Of a stretch of DNA of 64,000 bases, positions 59,106 to 64,000 are shown piece by piece; within the stretch, counting starts at the first letter, position 1; each line of letters begins with the position of its first letter. The notes under the pieces were generated by a model. The model saw nothing but the letters and a program-made list of their open reading frames with translations. It was not told the DNA's origin and made no database searches. The position numbers and the translations under genes are program-made. The DNA comes from Marinicauda pacifica (lineage in GTDB: Bacteria > Pseudomonadota > Alphaproteobacteria > Caulobacterales > Maricaulaceae), in the NCBI RefSeq assembly GCF_004793635.1, contig NZ_SRXV01000003.1:372001-436000 (forward strand), read 5' to 3'.

Positions 59106-60248
59106 ATGACGAAAGCCTTTTCCTTCCGCACCGTGCCTCACATCGTGTTCGAGGCTGGCGCTGCGAAGCGGCTTGACGCCCTGATCGGCTCCGCTGCCGG
59201 GCCCGCACGCAAGCTGTTCCTGCTGACCGATGCCGGGTTGCGCAAGACCGGCCTGCTCGATGGCCCGGTCGAGGCGCTGAAGGCGGCCGGCTACGAGGTG
59301 GAAATCTTCGATTCCGTGGTCGCAGACCCGCCGGAGTCCGTCATCCTCGAAGCGGTGGAGGCCGGGCGCCGGTTCGGCGCCGAGGCCGTGATCGGCTTTG
59401 GCGGCGGCAGCCCGATGGACACCGCGAAAGTCGTCGCCGTCCTGCTGCGCGGCGCGCAGGACTTGTCCACCATGTACGGCGTGGAGCAGGTGAGCGCCAC
59501 GCGTCCGCCGCTCATCCTCATCCCGACGACCGCCGGGACCGGGTCCGAAGTCACGAATGTGGCCGTGGTCACGACGGGCGAGACCTCCAAGCGCGGCATC
59601 GCGTCGGGCGCGCTTTATGCGGACATGGCGATCCTGGACCCTGAGCTGACGCGGGGCCTGCCGCGCCACGTCACCGCGGCGACCGGCATCGATGCCATGG
59701 TCCACGCGATCGAAGCCTTCACCAACCGGCGCAGCAAGAATCCGGTCTCCGATGCGCTTGCGCTGACCGCGCTGGACCGCCTGCATCGTGGACTGGAGCG
59801 GGCGTGCGCGGACGGAAACGACACCGAGGCGCGCGGCGACATGCTGCTGGGCGCCATGCTGGCCGGCCAGGCCTTCTCCAATTCCCCGTGTGCCGGCGTG
59901 CACGCGATGGCCTATCCGCTTGGCGGTATCTTTCATGTTCCGCACGGCCTCTCCAACTCGGTGGTGCTGCCGCCGGTCCTGCGATTCAATGCGTCGGCGG
60001 CAGAAGATCAGTACACGGAAATATCGGCGAAACTTGGTCTGAAGCCGGGATCGGCGGGCCTGATCGACGAGATGGAACGCATCGCCGAAGCCGTGGGCAT
60101 TGAGCGCCGTCTCTCCCAGCTTGGCATCAGCCATAACGATGTGCCGCGCATGGCCGAGGACGTTGCGGCGAACGACCGCCTGCTGCCGAACAATCCGCGC
60201 GAGATGACCTATGACGACATTGTCGCCATGTACGAGGAAATTCTGTGA
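59106..60248 (+). CDS. iron-containing alcohol dehydrogenase
   Basis: The 380-residue protein has the group III alcohol dehydrogenase motifs: [10 protein letters not shown] for the dinucleotide, [15 protein letters not shown], and the metal ligands in [12 protein letters not shown] and [21 protein letters not shown]. It should use NAD(P)+ and Fe2+ (or Zn2+) to oxidise an alcohol; the substrate is unknown. Start ATG 59106, 41 bases after the TetR gene. The thioesterase start overlaps its end. Confidence 0.93.
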   Translation: MTKAFSFRTVPHIVFEAGAAKRLDALIGSAAGPARKLFLLTDAGLRKTGLLDGPVEALKAAGYEVEIFDSVVADPPESVILEAVEAGRRFGAEAVIGFGGGSPMDTAKVVAVLLRGAQDLSTMYGVEQVSATRPPLILIPTTAGTGSEVTNVAVVTTGETSKRGIASGALYADMAILDPELTRGLPRHVTAATGIDAMVHAIEAFTNRRSKNPVSDALALTALDRLHRGLERACADGNDTEARGDMLLGAMLAGQAFSNSPCAGVHAMAYPLGGIFHVPHGLSNSVVLPPVLRFNASAAEDQYTEISAKLGLKPGSAGLIDEMERIAEAVGIERRLSQLGISHNDVPRMAEDVAANDRLLPNNPREMTYDDIVAMYEEIL

Positions 60249-60682
60249 GTGAACGCGCCGCGCCCTCCCGGCGCGAGGCCTATCGCGCGTTCGAGCCTAT
60301 CGCGACACGATGGGCTGATAATGACGTATACGGACACATAAACAATGTGAGCTATTACGCCTTCTTCGATACAGCCGTAAACCGCTGGCTGATTGCGGCG
60401 GGCTTGCTGGATGTGGAGGCGGGCGATCCTATCGGCCTGGTCGTCGAAACCGGGTGCCGCTATCACGCGTCGGCTGCGTTTCCCGACCGGCTCGAGGCGG
60501 GCCTGCGTGTCGCGCGCCTCGGGACCAGCTCAGTGCGTTATGAGATCGCGCTGTTCAGGGCGGGAGAGGATTTGGCCATCGCCGAAGGCTTCTTCGTCCA
60601 CGTCTACGTCGATCGCGGCACGCGCCGTCCCAAACCCCTCCCCGAAGCGTGGCGCGAGACCCTTGCGAGCCTGACAGCTTGA
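60245..60682 (+). CDS. acyl-CoA thioesterase, 4HBT hotdog family
   Basis: The 145-residue hotdog protein has the 4HBT active-site pattern [21 protein letters not shown], in which Asp and the following His-Ile-Asn-Asn activate water. It hydrolyses a CoA thioester, probably of a small or aromatic acyl group. GTG 60245 overlaps the alcohol dehydrogenase stop (GTGA), so the two are coupled. Together they might process an aldehyde/CoA-linked substrate. Confidence 0.9.
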   Translation: MSERAAPSRREAYRAFEPIATRWADNDVYGHINNVSYYAFFDTAVNRWLIAAGLLDVEAGDPIGLVVETGCRYHASAAFPDRLEAGLRVARLGTSSVRYEIALFRAGEDLAIAEGFFVHVYVDRGTRRPKPLPEAWRETLASLTA

Positions 60683-60725
60683 GGCGGCGGACCTCACCTC
60701 TTGCGCTGCGGACGGTGCCGCCTCT

Positions 60726-60845
60726 ATGGCTGCGCCCATGAGACGCATCGAACGCCCCGTCCTCCTGAGTCTGGCTGCGGCCCTCGCCTTCGGCCTGCTG
60801 CTGGTCGCCGCGCTGGGCTGGGTGCTGAAAGGGGCGGGCGCATGA
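60726..60845 (+). CDS. 39-residue single-pass membrane peptide overlapping zapE
   Basis: ATG 60726 opens a frame with a basic N-terminus (MAAPMRRIERP) and one transmembrane helix (VLLSLAAALAFGLLLVAALG, about 12-31), ending WVLKGAGA. Its stop overlaps the zapE start by 4 bases (ATGA), a sign of translational coupling. No strong ribosome site is visible before the ATG, and ATG 60738 is an alternative. I recognise no family. Confidence 0.55.
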   Translation: MAAPMRRIERPVLLSLAAALAFGLLLVAALGWVLKGAGA

Positions 60846-61951
60846 CGCCCATCGCTGCACTCGATACCGCGATCGAGGAGGGCCGGCTCGAGGCCGATCC
60901 GGCCCAGCGCGAGGTGGCTCGCCGGTTGACCGGTCTCGCCGATGAGATCGAAACCTGGCGCGAGTCCCGCAAGAGCCTGTTCCGCAAGAGCCACCCGGCG
61001 CCGCGGGGGATTTATCTGTGGGGCGGCGTCGGGACCGGCAAGTCGCTGATGATGGATCTCTTCTTCCGGGCCGCACCCTTGGAGAAGAAAAAGCGGGTCC
61101 ATTTTCATGCCTTCATGCAGGACATCCATGCCCGGCTGGCCTCCGAACGCGAGCGGCGCGACCGCGATCCTCTGCCGCGCGTCGCCGCAGCCGTCGGCGA
61201 CGAGACGCGGCTATTGTGCTTCGACGAGTTCCAGGTCACCAACGTGGCCGACGCGATGATCCTCGGCCGGCTGTTCAAGGGCCTGTTCGAAGCCGGCGTG
61301 GTGATCGTGGCCACCTCGAACCGCCACCCGGACGAGCTCTACAAGAACGGGATCAACCGCCAGCTCTTCCTGCCCTTCATCGGCATGATCAAGGACACAC
61401 TCGACGTGATGCGCCTCGATGCCGGGCGCGATTACCGGCTCGAACGGTTGAGCGCCGCGCCGGTCTATTACGCGCCGCTGGGCCCGGAGGCCGATGCGGC
61501 GATGGATGCCGCCTTCGACCGGCTGACGATGGGGGCCGAGCCGAGGAGCTGCACGCTGACGATCCAGGGCCGCGAGCTGCACGTGCCAGCCGAAGCTGCC
61601 GGCGTTGCCCGGTTCGATTTCGCGACGCTGTGCGAGAAGCCGCTCGGGGCCGCAGACTATCTTCGCCTTGCCGAGACGTTCGACACGATCATGATCGATC
61701 ACGTGCCCCGGCTGGATGCCGGCGGGCGCGATGCGGCGGCCCGCTTCGTGACCCTGATCGACGCGCTTTACGAGATGAAGACCAAGCTGGTGATGAGCGC
61801 GGAGGCCGAGCCTGACGCGCTTTACCCCGCCGGCGATGGTGCGTTCGAATTCCAGCGCACCGCCTCGCGCCTGATGGAGATGCGCAGCCAGGATTATCTT
61901 GCCGCCCGTCACCCGGGTCAGGATGAGGGCAGCGACAGCGGCACCGCCTGA
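60842..61951 (+). CDS. zapE: cell division protein ZapE (AFG1-like ATPase)
   Basis: ZapE is a P-loop ATPase that interacts with FtsZ; mitochondrial AFG1 homologues act in protein quality control. The 369-residue product has Walker A GGVGTGKS at 61-68, Walker B LLCFDEFQVTNV, VATSNRHPDELYKNGINR and the C-terminal DHVPRLDAGGRDAAARFVTLIDALYE. ATG 60842 overlaps the 39-residue peptide gene. In many alphaproteobacteria zapE lies just before mdh; here two lipoprotein genes intervene. Confidence 0.95.
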   Translation: MTPIAALDTAIEEGRLEADPAQREVARRLTGLADEIETWRESRKSLFRKSHPAPRGIYLWGGVGTGKSLMMDLFFRAAPLEKKKRVHFHAFMQDIHARLASERERRDRDPLPRVAAAVGDETRLLCFDEFQVTNVADAMILGRLFKGLFEAGVVIVATSNRHPDELYKNGINRQLFLPFIGMIKDTLDVMRLDAGRDYRLERLSAAPVYYAPLGPEADAAMDAAFDRLTMGAEPRSCTLTIQGRELHVPAEAAGVARFDFATLCEKPLGAADYLRLAETFDTIMIDHVPRLDAGGRDAAARFVTLIDALYEMKTKLVMSAEAEPDALYPAGDGAFEFQRTASRLMEMRSQDYLAARHPGQDEGSDSGTA

Positions 61952-62027
61952 AGGGCGCGATTTGGGATGCGCGGCCAGCCGGCGAATGGCATCATGGGCT
62001 CCGCAGTCGCACGAGGGGGGCTCATCC

Positions 62028-62615
62028 ATGACACGACTCTGGCTCGCGGCCGGCCTGGCGGTCACGCTTTCAGCCTGCGCGCAGCAATATCCGCACGCCG
62101 TCCAGCCGTCCGGATTTGCCGCATCCTCCGGCAGCACGAACAGCGCGGGCGCGGCCCGCTGGGCCCCGGGCTATGACGTCTCGGGCTTCTACAGACCCGC
62201 AATCGAAATCGACAATGCGAGCTGGCGGATCGACCACGTCTTCGTCGGCATGCCCGAGGAGTTCGACGCCTGGCGCGCACAGGGCAGCGAGCCGTACGCC
62301 GTGCCGCTCTGGATCGAGTTTCATGCCACTGACGGGCCCGCGCGCACCAACGCCCAGGGTCGGGAGGCGGGTCGGGAGATGGCGGGCGAGCGCACCCGTG
62401 TCCACGCTCAGAGCTTCACCCTGGCCCCCGGCCGTTTTGCCTTTCGCGGCGCCAACGGCACGATTGGAGAGGTCGTCCTGTCCGGCCGGATCGACGCCCA
62501 CACGCCGGGGCGCCGGGGCCGGGCCACGGACGACCCGGCAGCCCTGAGGGCAGACACATCGATCGGCAACGAACGCGTCGGCGAAATCGTCTTTGTTCAA
62601 ATCCCGGGCGAATAG
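62028..62615 (+). CDS. lipoprotein, first of a tandem paralogous pair
   Basis: ATG 62028 starts a lipoprotein signal (MTRLWLAAGLAVTLSAC). The 195-residue product has no family I recognise. It shares with its downstream neighbour the pattern SGFYxP, WRIDHVFVGMPEEFDAWRAQGS, PLWIEF, NAQGRE, GRFAF, GEVVLSGRID, DDPAALRADTSIGNER. Conserved aromatic and acidic positions suggest a beta-rich domain. The lipid anchor places it in the inner or outer membrane facing the periplasm; +2 residue Ala suggests the outer membrane. It lies 76 bases after zapE. Confidence 0.78.
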   Translation: MTRLWLAAGLAVTLSACAQQYPHAVQPSGFAASSGSTNSAGAARWAPGYDVSGFYRPAIEIDNASWRIDHVFVGMPEEFDAWRAQGSEPYAVPLWIEFHATDGPARTNAQGREAGREMAGERTRVHAQSFTLAPGRFAFRGANGTIGEVVLSGRIDAHTPGRRGRATDDPAALRADTSIGNERVGEIVFVQIPGE

Positions 62616-62703
62616 GCGGGCCAGAAGCCCGGGCCCGCGGACCGGTTTAAGGTTAACGCCACGCCCAGGCCGCCCTATAAGGACCGGCAGGGAGGATACA
62701 ATC

Positions 62704-63270
62704 ATGCAGATACTGACCACGATGGCGATTCTGGCCTTTGCCGCCGCCTGTTCGCAGGCAGAGGACAATTCGCCGCCGGCGCAGGCCGATACGGCCGAGG
62801 CACAGGCCGAAGCCGACTATGTCTGGACCATCAGCGTGGATCCCAGCGGCTTCTACCTGCCCTCGACCACGCTCTCTGCCAATGGCTGGACTGTCGATAT
62901 GCTCGTCCTGCCGCGCGAATTCGAGTTCGAGGCCTGGCGCGCGGGCGATAGCGATTATGAGAATATCGCCCTCTGGATCGAAGCCTATCCCAACGATGCC
63001 GAGCCGCAGATCAATGCCATGGGGCAGGAATACTACCCTGACAGCATCCGGGTCCGCCCCGACCGGCTGATTATGGAAGACGGCCGCTTCGAATTCTACG
63101 CGGCCGAGTCGCCGATGGGCTCGGTGTTGGTGTCCGGGCAAATCCAGGCGGAGCATCTCCAGGGCGACTCCATGGAGCCGCAGGCCGACGAGCCGGCGCT
63201 GATCGGCGGCGCGGAGATCGGCGGCGAGCGCCTGCGCAATGTCTCGTTCATGCACTGGCTCGGCCACTAG
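62704..63270 (+). CDS. lipoprotein, second of a tandem paralogous pair
   Basis: ATG 62704 starts the signal MQILTTMAILAFAAAC with an AAAC lipobox. The 188-residue product follows the same pattern as the upstream gene: SGFYLPSTTL, WTVDMLVLPREFEFEAWRAGD, ALWIEAYPND, NAMGQEYYPD, GRFEFYA, GSVLVSGQIQ, DEPALIGGAEIGGERLRN. The mature protein is strongly acidic, unlike its neighbour. The linker after the lipid anchor is Ala/Gln/Glu-rich. mdh begins 141 bases downstream. Function unknown. Confidence 0.78.
   Translation: MQILTTMAILAFAAACSQAEDNSPPAQADTAEAQAEADYVWTISVDPSGFYLPSTTLSANGWTVDMLVLPREFEFEAWRAGDSDYENIALWIEAYPNDAEPQINAMGQEYYPDSIRVRPDRLIMEDGRFEFYAAESPMGSVLVSGQIQAEHLQGDSMEPQADEPALIGGAEIGGERLRNVSFMHWLGH

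Positions 63271-64000
<730 letters not shown>

Overview
The window looks like core chromosome of a GC-rich alphaproteobacterium. Gene content and order (atpH-atpA-atpG, trpF-trpB-trpA-accD-folC, DUF484-xerC opposite priA, ihfB behind rpsA, sdhCDAB, zapE close to mdh, a sigma-E/ChrR pair, a TIGR02300 protein, DUF1150) point to the Maricaulales/Hyphomonadales/Caulobacterales area, for example a Maricaulis- or Oceanicaulis-like marine heterotroph. That placement is inferred from gene order and protein style, not from a database search. There is no CRISPR array, insertion sequence, prophage or integrated element. The only RNA gene found is one tRNA-Ala(GGC).

Layout. 1-2.6 kb: the F1 part of an ATP synthase operon on the minus strand, with an extra 47-residue membrane protein between atpA and atpG. 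2.8-9.7 kb: a TerC-type membrane protein, a secreted two-DTG aspartic protease with a PDZ domain, priA, and DUF484-xerC facing a membrane-anchored DUF305 protein. 9.8-15.2 kb: the trpFBA-accD-folC operon and mscL. 15.4-20.6 kb: a GFA-type zinc protein, ihfB, rpsA, aroA, a very acidic TIGR02300 protein and tRNA-Ala. The cmk gene usually found between aroA and rpsA is absent. 20.9-29.6 kb: an SDR, DUF1150, a UbiH-type hydroxylase, an ECF sigma factor with a ChrR-like anti-sigma factor that has lost three of four N-terminal zinc ligands, an IalB protein, a DUF6065 protein, rlmN and an RsmB-type methyltransferase. 30.2-37.8 kb: rpe, a heparinase II/III-like protein, a CapD/WbpM-like nucleotide-sugar enzyme, purH, a hydrolase and a lipoprotein.

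38-42 kb: an AGCS amino-acid symporter with a structured leader, a DUF3445 protein with a VanZ-like protein, and bioB. 42-46.4 kb: two divergent exported hydrolases (DUF885 peptidase and amidohydrolase) and an SDR. 46.7-50.1 kb: sdhCDAB. 50.3-56 kb: a helix-turn-helix regulator with a possible PAS-like domain, an acyltransferase, an AprI/Inh-type protease inhibitor, and convergent to it a trypsin-like serine protease autotransporter. 56.6-60.7 kb: mmsA, a TetR regulator, an iron alcohol dehydrogenase and a thioesterase. 60.7-64 kb: a 39-residue membrane peptide overlapping zapE, two tandem paralogous lipoproteins, and mdh running off the edge.

Most of the window is housekeeping: energy (ATP synthase, succinate and malate dehydrogenase), tryptophan, purine, biotin and fatty-acid synthesis, and RNA modification. 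I did not find a clear large undescribed system. The best leads are local: the protease/inhibitor pair, the atp-operon membrane peptide, the twin lipoproteins inserted before mdh, the zinc-ligand-free ChrR homologue, and several operator-like repeats. Long open frames on the opposite strand of most genes are by-products of GC-rich codon use and are not annotated.
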